Shown: positions 52,260-63,571, counted from the first letter of the stretch. The stretch: 64,000 bases of DNA from Posidonia oceanica (GCA_037176725.1 JAZBRS010000059.1:12201001-12265000), one strand, 5' to 3'. A program made the numbers and translations. Notes: a model not told the origin generated them from the letters alone.

Positions 52260-53930
52260 AAAGAAAAGGAGGGCACTGTAGCAATATGCTAACAGTGGCC
52301 GGAGACGGGGAAGACGGGCTGCTGGGGAGGCGCAGAGGCGGTGGGAAGCTACTCCGGAGACACGCGGAGACTGGAGATGCGTCGGTGGGCCTTGACGGGG
52401 CCTGGAGTTAGCCGGAGAGGGTGGAGGAGCTTCACAGAGCATCTAGAAGCAAACCGGAGGACTGACGCACCGACGGTGGAAACGGAGGATGGGGCTGTGT
52501 TGTCGGAGGCTCCCCGGTGCTCGGGGGATCGTTGGCGAAGCTTTCTGCGGTTGGAGCGGTGATTCGGGTGCAGACGTCGCTGGAGAAGAAGGGTCAGCGG
52601 CCGCGTTGACTCTGGGCGATGGGAAGCAGAAGCCTAGTCTAAGGGGTGGAGAAGCAAGAGAAGAGGAAGACTAAGCTAAGGGTGTGAAGTGGCACCTGAT
52701 TTGACGTCCGAAGTGCTCCCCTGACGTAGGCGTCTTCTGCAGAAGTCGGCGAGGGTGGTCCGGCTGCTGGAGGCGTCGCTAGCTGCTTGCGAGGGCTTGG
52801 AACTACTCCACGTGGTCCTCCGGAGCTCGCTAGATGCTCAGACGGAAGCTCTGTAGGCCGGCGGAAGGGATCAGCTTTTTGGGTGCAGCAGAGGTCGCCT
52901 AAGGTGGGGGAGGAGGTTTGTCGCTCCTCGGGCTGATTGGAAGCTACTGGTGGACTTCTGGAGGTTAGGTGAAGGTTTCTGGAGGCTAAATTGGGTCGTG
53001 GGTCGCTTGAGGTGGAAGTTTGCAAGTGGCTTGATTTCTGAGCAAAAAAACAGGCAACTGTTTGTGGTGTTGGGTTCAGGCTGTGGGGAGAGTTGAAGGT
53101 GAAGCTCGGGTGGGTTGGAGAGCTGGTGTTCAGGCGAGTCGGCTGCTGGAATTTGGGAAGATTTCGGGATCAGTGGTGCTAGGAATTCTAGAAGAGGTGG
53201 AGTTGGGTTCTGTGAGTGGACAGATAGGTGTTCGAGGGTGATTCTGGGTTGGTCTTGGGCGTGGATGGATGGAGGTGGATGCTGGGATTTTGGGGAAGGA
53301 AAATGGAAGGAATTTGGAGGTCTGAAGGGTCTGGATTTCAGAGAGAAGAGGAGGAAATTGCTGGTTTCAGAGGAGGAAGAAGGAGGGGAATTGGGCTCTC
53401 ACGCTCTCTCTGGTTCGGCCAAAGGTGTTGAAGGAGAGGCTGGAATGCTAGTTTTAACAGAGCTGGATGGAGCTGGGCGCGGGCTATGGATTTTGAAATC
53501 CACCGGCGCCAAACACTGCAGCTGATGGAGGTCAGCCGGCGAGACGACAAGTAGTAAATGGCCACCAGAAAAGGTGCTGAGAGAAGAGAGAGGAGAGGTG
53601 AGCTGTAGGTGGATTGGACGGAGGGAGAATTTCGGATTCAAATGGAGGAGGGAGTCCTGTTGTAGGTCGTGGGAAGAAACAAAAGAAGAAGAAGGAAGAA
53701 GAAGGGAAGAAGGGTGGAGGAAGAAGGCAGGCCATGGGCCAGGCCTCACGTGCGGAAAAAAAAGAAAAAAGAAGGAAAAAAGAAAAGAAGGCAGGAGGGG
53801 AAGGGCTGGAGGAACGGGTTGAACTGGGCCAAAGGAAAGGAAAGAAAAAGAAAGAAAAGGAAAAAGAAAGAAAGAAGAGAAAGGATTGGAAGGAAAAGAA
53901 GAAAAAATTAAAATAAAATAAAATAAAAAT
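52260..53930 (-). other. GC-rich then purine-rich part of LTR C
   Basis: It is comparable in position to the GC-rich part of LTR A. Open frames on both strands lack recognised domains and do not match those of A. The far part (53660-53930) is a G/A-rich run. Confidence 0.6.
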
Positions 53931-55229
53931 ATTTGAGAACATTTTAAAGTAGTTGTTTTTAAGTTGAGGTTTTTAATTAGGTTTTTTAAAAGATTGTTTT
54001 TAAATTAATTAGGGTTAGAAGGAGTTTTTGTTTTTGATTTTAGTTTTTAGGATTTTTCTTAAGTTTTCTTTAAATTGTTTTTTTTATTTTGTTTTAAATG
54101 TTTGTTAAGTTTTTTAATTGCTTTTAAGTTAAGTTTTTCACTTCTTTTCTTTTTAATTAGGTCTTTTAGATTGTTTTGGGTTTTAATTGTTTCCTTAGGT
54201 TTGTTAAGTGTTTTTTAATTACTTATCCTAGTGTTTTTTAATTGCTTCTTTTTTCTTTTTTCCTTTTTCCTAGGTTTTGCTTTATGTTATCTTTAAAAGG
54301 GGCTTTGCTTTTTTTGTTTGTTTTGATTATATTTTTCTTTTGTTGTTTTTGATAGCATTTTCTTTTGGTTTATTTTGTATTTTTTAGATTGCACTCTTAG
54401 TTTCCTTTTTTAGTTGGATTTAGTTGGGTTTTCCTTTTAATTGTTTATCCAAGCTTTTAATTATTTCTTCTTAAAGTGTTGGTTTATTTCTCTTTTGTTT
54501 TCCTTTTTTAATTAGAGTTTTAAAGGTTTTTAAACGTTTAGTGGAAGAAAGGAAAAGAAAAAGGAGAGAAAGGAGAGAAGAAAGAAATGGAAAAAAGAAA
54601 GAAGAAAGAGAGGAGAGGAAGGAAAATAAATATTAGAAAATTAAGAGATAGGATAAAAATAAAGTAAAAATACAAATAAAATACAAAAAAGAGAGATGCA
54701 CAAGGGAGGCCCACTGCCAAGCAAGAAAAAGAGAGAGAAGGGGAGGAAAAAGAGGAGAATAAGAGGGAGGATAGAGAGGAGAGAGAAAAGAATAATTTAG
54801 GAGAGAGAAAAGGATAATTTGGAGAGATGAAGGGGTTAGAGGCTTGGAAATGAAGTGGGATTTGGGAAGTGTGTGGCCTAGGGTCTCTAGTATTAGACCT
54901 AGGATTTGGAGTTGAATTTTGGAAGGTTATGAAAGGGTTTTGGGGTGTAGAAAAAGGGTAGTTTTACCTAGGTTTTCTAGGATTTTTGGGAGTGGTTTTG
55001 GTTTGAAATTCTAAGGGTTTTTTGGTAGGTTTTCTAGGTTAGGAAGGATGGGTTTTGCTATGGTTTTTGGATGATTTTTGGGCTTGGGAAATGGGTGTGA
55101 TTCTAGGTTAGGTTTGGGCTTGATTTGAAGAGAAGGATGAAGAGAAAGGTGTAGTTTTGGACCTAGATTTGGGTTCAAAAGCCACCAGAAGATTCCATTG
55201 ATTCAGCCTGTCAAAATGGGGTGTCAACA
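53931..55229 (-). other. Start of LTR C, low-complexity
   Basis: T-rich (53940-54530), purine-rich (54540-54860) and GGTTTTGG-type stretches lead to the LTR start. They mirror the order in LTR A at 3548-5240. No gene is supported. Confidence 0.6.
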
Positions 55230-55370
55230 GATACCCCTCCCTGAGCGAGGTCAAGCGAAGTGAGGCCGCTGCTCAGGGTTGACAAGACACCCCATCTGAC
55301 CGACGGGAGCAGAAGATTGCTATTGGCGTGAGTTACTTATTCGGCAGATGCATCGAACGTCGTGGCTCGT
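55230..55370 (-). promoter_or_regulatory. Polypurine tract and conserved pre-LTR stretch of C
   Basis: On the minus strand CTCGCTCAGGGAGGGGTATC directly precedes the LTR. Upstream are GTCAACCCTGAGCAGCGGCC and a GCCGAATAAGTAACTCACG stretch shared with A and B. Confidence 0.8.
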
Positions 55371-55760
55371 TGCCGCAATGCAAAATGCAAGTGCAGATGG
55401 ATGGAATGCAATGTATGCAATGCATGCTAATGCTGATGCAATGCAGATGTTAGTGCAAAAGTTAGTACATACGTGAATGCTGATACAGTGCAAATGATGC
55501 TGATGGTGTTAGATTAGCCTACAATGTTAGAAAAAGAAGTGCAGAATTGATGCAAAAGGAATGCTAAAAGAACCCACGATGTAGCATAGAAATTTGGCAG
55601 CTAGTCCAAACTTGCGCAACAAGGCGAAAAAGAAAAAACGGCAGCTTGTCCCCGCCTGGGGGAGCAAGCGAGCAAAAAAAGAAGCACGAATGGAGAGGGG
55701 CAAACTCTCCTATCGCGAGGGGATGTGGGACTTTGTCTTCCTGGAACAAAGTCACGTGAA
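55371..55760 (-). other. C 3'UTR between pre-LTR stretch and array
   Basis: It is rich in ATGCAA words at first, then holds a unique stretch (55560-55760). Short frames on both strands (up to 87 codons) show no domain. Confidence 0.5.
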
Positions 55761-55774
55761 GAATGTGATAAGAT

Positions 55775-56845
55775 ATCGGACTTATCGGCCAGAGGGTGAT
55801 AGTTTACGGTCCCATCAACCAAAAGCGATAGTTTACAGTCCTATCAACCAGATGTGATAGTTTACGGTCCTATCAACCGGAGGGTGCAGTTGTGAGTGAT
55901 AGTTACTGGATATCAGCTGTAAAACATGATTGTGTAGGATAGTTTCGGATATCAGCCAGAGGGTGATAGTTTACGGTCCTATCAATCGGAAGCGATAGTT
56001 TACGGGCCTATCAACCAAAAGCGATAGTTTACGGTCCTATCAACCGGAAGCACAATCCATGAGTAATAGTTACTGGTTATTAGCCATATAACCCAAATGC
56101 CCGCGATAGTTTTGGGTATCAGCCAGAGAGCGATAGTTTACGGTCCTATCAACCGGAAGCGATAGTTTACGGGCCTATCAACCGGGAGCGATATTTTACG
56201 GTCCTATCAACCGGAAGCGATAGTTTACGGTCCAATCAACCGGAAAGGGCATTTGCGAGTGATAGTTACTGGATATCAGCCGTATAACATGATTTGCATA
56301 GGATAGTTTCGGATATCAGCCGGAGAGCGATAGTTTACGGTCCTATCAATCAGGAGCGATAGTTTACGGGCCTATCAACCGGAAGTGATAGTTTATGGTC
56401 CTATCAACCGGAAGCGATACTTTACGGTCCTATCAACTGGAAGCGCAATCATGAGTGATAGTTACTGGTTATCAGCCGTATAACACAATTGCAGGTGATA
56501 GTTTTGGATATCAGCCAAAGATGAGTTTCAGATCATTAGCCAGAGAACGATAGTTTACAGTCCTATCAACCGAAAAAAGGCAATTGCGAGGGATAATTAC
56601 TGGATATCAGCCGTATAACGTAATTACAAGTGATAGTTTTGGATATCAGCCAAAGATGAGTTTCGGATCATCAGCCAGAGAATGATACTTTACGGTCCTA
56701 TCAACCGGAAGGTGCAATTACGAGGGATAGTTACTGAATATCAGCCGTATAACACAACTACGGGATAGTTTTGGATACCAGCCAAAGATGATAGTTTACG
56801 GTCCTATCAACCAGAAAGAGGGGTGATTGATTGATTGATTGATTG
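55775..56845 (-). repeat. 3'UTR array 1 of C: 29-bp GATAGTTTACGG units
   Basis: The plus-strand unit is GATAGTTTACGGTCCTATC followed by AACCGGAAGC, 29 bp. It is interspersed with longer units containing GATAGTTACTGGATATCAGCC and GATAGTTTCGGATATCAGCC, giving a higher-order pattern. GATAG and CTATC can pair. Confidence 0.9.
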
Positions 56846-56852
56846 ATTGATA
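56824..56852 (-). repeat. TGAT microsatellite
   Basis: About six TGAT repeats between the two arrays of C. Confidence 0.9.
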
Positions 56853-57195
56853 AGATATCAGACTTATCAGTCGGCAAAGAGAGGATGATAAGATATTGGA
56901 CTTATCGGCCGTCAAAAGAATGAGTGATAAAATATCGGACTTATCGGCCGTCAAAAGAGTAGATGATAAGATATTGGACTTATCGACCGTCAAAAGAATG
57001 AGATGATAAGATATCAGACTTATCGACCGGCAAAAGAATAGGATGATAAGATATCGGACTTATCGCCGGTAAAAGAATAGATGATAATATATCGAACTTA
57101 TCGACCGGCAAAAGAATAGATGATAAGATATCGGACTTATCGACCGGCAAAAGAATAGATTGATAAGATATCGGACTTATCGGCCAGCAAATGAA
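56850..57195 (-). repeat. 3'UTR array 2 of C: ~39-bp GATAAGATATCGG units
   Basis: The plus-strand unit is GATAAGATATCGGACTTATC followed by GACCGGCAAAAGAATAGAT. GATAAG pairs with CTTATC. About nine units. Confidence 0.9.
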
Positions 57196-57285
57196 TAAGT
57201 TTCACGAGAGCGGATCATCCCATGATACCAGGAATATCACGGGGGAAAGAGAGGGGGAATGATACCAAGGGGCGATCAAAAGATG

Positions 57286-57312
57286 CCCCTGGTATCAAGA
57301 TGATGCCAGGGG
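57286..57312 (-). promoter_or_regulatory. 3'UTR hairpin CCCCTGGTATC..GATGCCAGGGG (C)
   Basis: An 11-bp stem with one T.G pair and a five-base loop, homologous to the hairpins of A and B. It is followed by a GGCATCAAAA stretch as in those elements. Confidence 0.7.
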
Positions 57313-57763
57313 TTGGCTAGCGCGTCCTTGGCATCAAAAACAGAGGGTGAAGACAAAACTGACGTGTTTGCCAGACGAGTAGTTTGGGGTACCAGCCCGT
57401 GGAAGAAGATCCGGATGATGGTGCTCAGCGGCTTTGCTTGTTTGGATGGCATGGGTCAGCACTCGGATTGATTGAGGAGGACTTTCCTGCGGTGTTTGGC
57501 AGCAAGTCTGGCTAGGGGCCCTGCTATGTGATTGATGCGATCATGCATGCACTTGAAGCAGGTTTGAAATGCAAATAGGTGGCTCAGAACGCCTTTGTAT
57601 TGATAGAACTTGATTACATGCCTGTGGCAGGCCAAAAGATATAGCATAAGACAAAACAGGCAGACAGCTACATAGATGCTCTAGTCGATCCGAGCTTTCT
57701 TTGACTTTCTGGAGTCAGGGAACTGGGGAGCGCCAGGAGGTATCTCACTGATGGGCAAAACGC
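57313..57763 (-). other. C sequence between hairpin and extra ORF
   Basis: It holds GTTTGCCAG and GGTACCAGCCCG stretches shared with B's 3'UTR, then unique sequence up to the ORF stop. No gene is supported. Confidence 0.5.
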
Positions 57764-58882
57764 TTATACCTCTGTCAGATATTCAGGAGTGCATCCCGAG
57801 CCTTGCGTAGATGCTAAGTCAGTAGACCGCACTCCATGCTGCATCAGATTAGCCAGCTCAGTTGTAGTAGATGTTGAGCCGAATGGATATGTCTGGAGAA
57901 GCTTGGGAGCAGTGCTGCCTATGAAGGCACTCTGCTGGTGGCCGAATTGCCGCACGACCTGGACGGAATGATACTCCTCACCTTCGGTGAATCCAGACAG
58001 CACAACAAGTCGTGCATCGCGGGTGTCAAAGAAGATAGTGAAAGGCTTAACCGCAGATGGGATGATGCGCCATGCTACGGTGTCGTCTGTCAGCTCTAAT
58101 AGCTTCTTGTATTCTTTTGGGACACTTTTGATTGTCCTGGCGTGGTCGCTGTTGCAGTAAGTCTCGATAGCATTGCCCTGGTGGCGCAGTATGTCCAGTT
58201 CTAGATGTGCAGCCAACCAGATCTGTACTAGCACTCCGCAGCCATGGAAGTGGTGGTAGCGGTGAGACACGCGGTCCAGCCCACGATATGTTTCAGCCAA
58301 GACAACTGGTGCCAGGTCTATCTGCTTAGTCACCACAGCTAGTGCGATTTCAGCAATTTCTATCGCAATTGTCATCTGGCCATGAGTGAATATCAGCTTG
58401 CCCAGAAATCGGGTGACAAATCCTCGAAGCCATAGATCGTCGCCGAGCACAGCACGCTTGTCTATGATCTCATCAAAGTAATTCAGGCGCAGCATGGGTG
58501 TAAGGCCACTGGTGCAGATTAGTCTTTGCTGGCATCGGTCAGTAGAGAGCCCAGATAGTTTGCAAAGGACCGCTATGTACTTGTCACGCCTCATGAAGAT
58601 GGGCGGTCCCATCAGCCGAGAGAAGCCACAGATACACCACACCTCTTCCAGTGTAGGTGTCAGTTCTGTCCTTCCGAAGCGGAAGACATGATGCGTCGGC
58701 TTCCAGAATCTTACGGCAGCGCACAGGAGGTGTCGGCTTACTTCGACATCAGCCGCCTTCAGTAGTTTAGTTGGTATGCCCCAAAGACGTAGCTTTTCAC
58801 AGTCTTCCTGGGTGAGCTTGCCTATCCAACCCCGTAGGGTCTTAGAACAGTGTACTAGAGTCTCAAGAGTGGGGTAACCCAT
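57764..58882 (-). CDS. Plant-mobile-domain-like ORF of element C (372 aa)
   Basis: The first ATG of the frame is at 58882 (protein start MGYPTLETLV). The frame is also open 46 codons upstream without an ATG, so a spliced or longer N-terminus is possible. Residues 67-90 read FRFGRTELTPTLEEVWCICGF, and residues about 200-235 include YRGLDRVSHRYHHFHGCG followed by a hydrophobic IWLAAHLEL stretch. These match the plant mobile domain group (aminotransferase-like, DUF7745-type), known from plant nuclear proteins and from some gypsy elements. No catalytic residues are known to me for this domain. The ORF is intact although the integrase of C has stops. It lies after integrase, where other elements carry env-like or extra ORFs, but I see no signal peptide or membrane anchor in the ATG-started protein. 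Confidence 0.72.
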   Translation of the reverse strand: MGYPTLETLVHCSKTLRGWIGKLTQEDCEKLRLWGIPTKLLKAADVEVSRHLLCAAVRFWKPTHHVFRFGRTELTPTLEEVWCICGFSRLMGPPIFMRRDKYIAVLCKLSGLSTDRCQQRLICTSGLTPMLRLNYFDEIIDKRAVLGDDLWLRGFVTRFLGKLIFTHGQMTIAIEIAEIALAVVTKQIDLAPVVLAETYRGLDRVSHRYHHFHGCGVLVQIWLAAHLELDILRHQGNAIETYCNSDHARTIKSVPKEYKKLLELTDDTVAWRIIPSAVKPFTIFFDTRDARLVVLSGFTEGEEYHSVQVVRQFGHQQSAFIGSTAPKLLQTYPFGSTSTTTELANLMQHGVRSTDLASTQGSGCTPEYLTEV

Positions 58883-60340
58883 GGCGCAGGCCGTTGAGAG
58901 AAACAGACAGGATGCTGCAGAATCTTCAAGGTACCTATTATTAATGCTGTAGATAGTCAAATCACACAGGCATATAATCGCTAACTGAAAGCAGAAACTG
59001 AAGCTGGTAAAGCAATTCAATATATTCAGCAGTTAATATCAGAACAAAGCAGCTAAGCACACATAAGCAGGGGTAATTCTGTTGACACGGGGGCGAGGAC
59101 TGGCAGGAGTTCTGGACCAGCGCAGCTCGAGCGGCGTCAACGCGTGCTTGGCAAGAAGTACTGTCTCAGAGTCGAGGCAAGTTTGCAGAGCTGGATGGTT
59201 GAGAATAGGGAAGGGATGATTGGAGATGCAGATATGCATGATGCAGGTTGATATGCTTAAGATATGATTAGTTTGCTTTGCCCTCAGCATACGGAGTGCT
59301 TTGGTGCCTGCTGCAGAGGAAGGGAGTGGTCATTGACTCACTGGGCCCTACTTGAACTCCTAGCTTGCTAGTGGCACTCCGGAACGGGTGTGGGTAGTAT
59401 TCAGGTGGTGGTGTGGTGAGGACAGACTACCTACCAAACTCTCAAGACCTACACCTACTCTTTTTGCTCTCTTTTCTGTTTTCTCCCTCATGGGTGTGCA
59501 GGCTTTCTCTGCCCCTGGCTAGGAGATGGTAAGACTTTGTTTTTGAGGTGGGTGGGTTGTGGACTATTTAGGTTTACACCCTTGGTTTTCTTCTAAGGTA
59601 CGGGGGGGATGATATTGCCTGTATTTTTGGGCTGACTTTTGTCCAACCCCTTTCTTTTTCTCTTTCTTTTTCTTTGCTTTTCTTTTCTTTTTTCTTTGCT
59701 TTTCTCTTTTTTTTTCACAGGCTTTTGGTATCCCCATTTTGGAGGCAAAAAGAAGGGTGCTTAGGTTCTTGGATGTGGGCTTTGGGTCTCCTTTGAGATG
59801 AGCTAAAGGAGCAAGGTTAGACTGCACACCCCTATCTCTAGGGCTGGCTTCTATCTTCGCCTTTTGTTCCTTTTGATATGCCCAAGCCTAGATGCATATT
59901 CTCTCTTTCTTTTTTTTGAACTCACATCCTAGCATTTTTCCTCCCTCAGAAGTGTATGTCCTACAAGTTTGGGCAGTTCACCTATCCTGGTGGGTTGTGG
60001 CTCCCTCACTAGCTAAGACATTCGAGTAGTGCCGGGTGAGGCAAGGTGGACTCCTTCCAGAGCAGGCAAGCACTTCTAGTTTTCATTACCAGGCAGAAAA
60101 TGCAATGCATGATTCGTGAGGATGACAATGATGATTTGTAAGGGGATGATGATTGGAAAGGACGAAATGTAATGAGGATGTGCAATGGAGCAGAAATGTA
60201 AGAGAAGGACAGAAGAAGCATAAGCAAATACAGGAATAGAAATGTAGGAGGCAAGATAGGAGATGTAGAGGGAATGATAAAGGAATGAGAAAGCAAGCGA
60301 CTAGATAGGGGAGAAGCATCTGCAACAAGGCTGCCTTGGG
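58883..60340 (-). other. Spacer between integrase and extra ORF of C
   Basis: No recognised coding sequence. On the minus strand a pyrimidine-rich acceptor-like TTTCTGCTTTCAG lies near 58998-58986, about 105 bases before the ORF ATG, which could allow expression from a spliced RNA. A T/C-rich run is near 59640-59720. Confidence 0.5.
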
Positions 60341-61640
60341 CTACTGATAGTACTTCTTGAGGTAGCATAGGTTGACGGGCTCAGACTGCTCGACCTGATC
60401 CATATCCTCAAGAGTTACAGCGCCACCCGAGAAGACCTGTTTGACCATAAAGGGGTCACGTCAGTTAGGTCGGAATTTCCCTTGTCCATCAGGCAAGTGA
60501 ATGGCGTGCAGAACAAGGTCTCCTGACTGAAAGCCTCTGGGCTGAACCTTCTTCAAATATGATCTAGCCATTCGCTTCTGGTAGCAGTGAGCATTATGCA
60601 TAGCTTGTAGTCTGTGCTCATCAATTAGATTCAGTTGAACGCAGCGGTCTTCGACCCATTCTGCTTCTTCCAACTCAGCTTCTCGTAGGATCCGTAGTGA
60701 CAGGATCTCTACCTCGATAGGCAGCACCGCCTCCATGCCATACACTAGAGAGTATGGGGTGGCTCCTGTTGAAGTCCGGACAGATGTCCTATACGCCCAG
60801 AGTGCGTAAGGAAGCTTGTCGTGCCAGTCCTTGTGAGTTTCCACCATCTTTTTCAGGATCTTGACTAGGTTTTTGTTGGCAGACTCCACTGCACCGTTCA
60901 TCTGCGGCCGATAAGGCAAGGATCTGTGGTGTTTGATGCTGAAGCTCTGCAGATAGTCTTCGATCCTCTTAGCAATGAAATTTGTGCCGTTATCAGATAT
61001 GATCGCATGCGGGACCCCATACCGGGCTATGATATTGTTTCTGATGAACTTTTCTGTAGCCACGACAGTTACTGTTTTGTAAGAGGCCGCTTCCACCCAC
61101 TTGGTAAAGTAATCGATCGCTACCAGAATGTAACGATGACCAATGGAAGCTGCAGGGTGGATGGCGCCAATGACATCAATCCCCCAGGTGGAGAAGGGCC
61201 ATGGCGACGATATGCTATGCAATTCTTGTGGGGGCGCCCGAATGAAGTTGCCATGCACTTGGCAGTTGTGGCATCTGCGCACAAACCGGCAGCAGTCTGC
61301 TTCCATGGTTAGCCAAAAGTATCCTTGAAGCATTATCTTCTTGGCCAGGAGGACGCCGTTCATGTGCGGGCCGCAGGTCCCCGCATGCACTTGAAGCATT
61401 AGCGTGTCAGCCTCTGATTTGTTCAAGCAGCGCAGGATCATTTGATTGTATGATCTTCTGTACAACTGTCCCGCCCCTAATACATACTTTGACGCTAGAC
61501 GCGTCAGAGTTCTTTTGTCTGCTGCTGAGGTACCGAGTGGAAAGCTGCCAGACTCCAGGAAAGCTTTTATATCTTGGTATCAGGGCTGCACCTCTGCTAG
61601 CTCTACCTCTTCTATGTTCATACAGTGCGCAGGCTGCTCT
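60341..61640 (-). pseudogene. Integrase of element C (nearly intact, with stops)
   Basis: On the minus strand the HHCC finger is complete (HAGTCGPHMNG and CHNCQVHG). The catalytic core has the first Asp in WGIDVIGAI, the second in IISDNGTNF and the Glu in PQMNGAVESANKNL. The C-terminal part has GDLVLHAIHLPDGQGKFRPN, then a TGA at 60460-60458 where the family has tryptophan, then more sequence to LKKYYQ and the stop at 60343-60341. Another TGA for Trp lies near 61581. All catalytic residues are present, so this copy was lost recently, perhaps by single G-to-A changes. Confidence 0.85.
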
Positions 61641-61866
61641 ATGCGAGTAACAGATACATCCACTGTGCTATCTTCAGGTATGCCGAGCCAGGACGCCAAC
61701 GTTGCCAATGCATCTACATATGCATTCCACGCTCGGTTCATGTATGTGAAGCGGATGTTCGCAAACTATCCTATCAGCTTCAGCAGGTGTTCATGATATG
61801 GCAGTAGCTTTGGATCTTTTGTCTTCCACTCGCCATTGACTTGAGAGATCACCAGCATGGCATCGC
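61641..61866 (-). pseudogene. End of the second RNase H of element C, cut by D
   Basis: The frame reads DAMLVISQVNGEWKTKDPKL, then FTYMNRAWNAYVDALATLAS, the typical end of the extra Tat RNase H. It is cut at 61867 by LTR D, just after the domain's conserved Asp-Ser-Asp region. Confidence 0.75.
61862..61866. repeat. Candidate target duplication ATCGC next to LTR D
   Basis: These are the five bases before D's LTR end. The partner is beyond the window, so this is unverified. Confidence 0.35.
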
Positions 61867-62577
61867 TGTAGTAATCCTGGTGTTCAGATCGTCCATGCAC
61901 ACTGCCAAAGCTCGCATGCACCGATCAGAATCAGGCTCACTATTAGCAGCTATGTCCGAGAAGGAAGAGTTAACTCGAAAACATTTAAAAAAAAAGGAAA
62001 AAGGGGAAAAAAGGAAGAAGATAAGACAAAATCGGAGTTGCCACCAAGTCTATTAGATCGGGAGACAAGAAAAACCGGGGAAATGCATGAACAATCACGC
62101 AAAACCAAGCAAAAGATGCAATGCAAGGCAATGCAAAAGAAATGAGATGCAAACGAATGCAAATGATGTGACTCGTGCCTAAGATAAGGGCGGTATGGTC
62201 ATTGCAGGCCAAGAGAGAGGGCAAGGACTCCTGTTACGTGCGGGGAAGGTGTTAGGCACCCCCGACACGCCCGAGAATCGGTCTTTCTAGGCTTACGCTC
62301 GCATACGCAGGGAAATGCAGACTTTGAATGCATAAGTGCCAATGAATGCCTATCTAAATGCTCAAAGGTGTGCTCTAAGTGACGAATGCAATGCAAGAAA
62401 GTAAACGTGCAATCTAAGTGCTCAGCAACGCTGTCTGTGTTCCGAACCATGCGAAACCTAGCTCGTGAGAACTCCAGGCAGTAAGCATCACTGCCTTATA
62501 TGCAAATGCAAGCGGTAAAACAAAACAGCGGTGAAAACAGGCAATGCGGGCGACATGCAAGAGGAAACAACGTAAAA

Positions 62578-63495
62578 ACACGCAAAACGGTGTGAGAAAA
62601 GAAGCCGATATGCAAAACGATACAAGAAACGAGGTCGACACGCAAAACGATGCGAGAAACGAAGCAAGAACGTAAAACAGTGTTAAAACAAGGTCGGCAC
62701 GTAGAATGGTGCAAAAAACAAGCGAGGCATACAAAACGGTGCAAGAAACGGGCGAGGCACGCAAAACAATGCAAGAGACAAGTGAGGCACGCAAAACGAT
62801 GCAAGAAACAAGCGAGGCACGTAAAACGATGCAAGAAACAAAGCCAACACGTAAAACGGTGCGAGAAACAAAGCAGGCACGCAAAGCGATGCAAGAAAAC
62901 AAAGCGGCACGCAAAACGGTGCAAGAAAACAAAGCGACACACAAAGGGGTGCAAGAAACAAAGCAGCACGCAAAACAGTGCGAGAAATAGGGCTGGGCAC
63001 GCAAAACGGTGCAAGCAAGAAAGCAGCACTCGAAACGGTGCAAGAAAACAAAGCGGCACGCAAAACGGTGCAAGAAAGCAAAACGGCATGCAAAACGGTG
63101 CAAGAAGGAAAGCGGCACGCAAAACGGTGCAAGAAAACAGAGCGGCACGCAAAACGGTGCAAGAAACAAAGCAGCACGTAAAACGGTGCAAGAAGCAAAG
63201 TCGGGCACGCAAAACAGTGCAAGAAACAAAGCAGCACGCAAAACGGTGCGAGAAATAGGGCTGGGCACGCAAAATGGTGCAAGCAAGAAAGCGGCACTCG
63301 AAACGGTGCAAGAAAACAAAGCGGCACGCAAAACGGTGCAAGAAAGCAAAGCGGCACACAAAACAGTGCAATAAAACAGAGCGGCAAGCAAAACGATGCA
63401 AGAAGCAAAGCGGCACCCAAAACGGTGCAAGAAGCAAAGTCGGGTACGTAAAACAGTGCAAGAAACAAAGCGGCACGCAAAACGGTGCGAGAAAT
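62578..63495 (-). repeat. LTR array of D, ~27-30-bp units
   Basis: More than 30 copies of plus-strand GCACGCAAAACGGTGCAAGAAA with AACAAAGCG or similar. A larger duplication is visible: the stretch with GAAATAGGGCTGGGCACGC recurs at 62985 and 63250. Long open frames here are repeat artefacts. Confidence 0.9.
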
Positions 63496-63571
63496 AAAGC
63501 GAAAAAGAGCGCGCAAAAGCCATGCAATGCGAATGATATGCAAAAGATGCTGCCGAAGTTCAAGAGGACTT

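Larger units (their letters stand above)
49165..55229 (-). repeat. 3' LTR of element C, 6065 bp
   Basis: Minus-strand ends are TGTTGACACCCC (55229) and TTACTACA (49165). Parts in LTR order are an A/purine-rich start (55200-53950), a GC-rich part (53900-52260), AT-rich phased repeats (52250-50940), an exon-like stretch with donor (50760-50652), an array (50200-49862) and a conserved tail with both hairpins. No gene is supported. Confidence 0.9.
49165..61866 (-). mobile_element. Element C: Tat-like element with integrase and extra ORF
   Basis: Reading the minus strand, the visible part runs from the end of the second RNase H (61866) through integrase, a 1.5 kb spacer, a plant-mobile-domain-like ORF, repeat arrays and a polypurine tract to a 6065-bp 3' LTR (55229-49165). 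D interrupts it at 61867, so gag, protease, RT and the 5' LTR are outside the window. LTR ends and the pre-LTR stretch are almost those of A, making C-type elements candidate helpers for A and B. Confidence 0.85.

Noticed and set aside
49165..55229. LTR 49165-55229 as the 5' LTR of B
   Set aside because: The base after its 3' end on the minus strand starts gag-like sequence of B, not a primer site, while its other side carries a polypurine tract. It is therefore the 3' LTR of C.
57764..59020. An envelope-like gene in C because it follows integrase
   Set aside because: No signal peptide or transmembrane anchor in the ATG-started protein, and motifs match the plant mobile domain. The hydrophobic stretch upstream of the ATG has no start codon of its own.
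62578..63495. Regular 27-30-bp repeats resembling a CRISPR array
   Set aside because: Repeats abut with no unique spacers, lie inside a plant LTR and have no cas genes.
62414..63563. Minus-strand open frames of 286-369 codons in LTR D
   Set aside because: They are repeat-derived like those in A, rich in Cys, Phe and Ala, without a domain, and cross the array in several frames.
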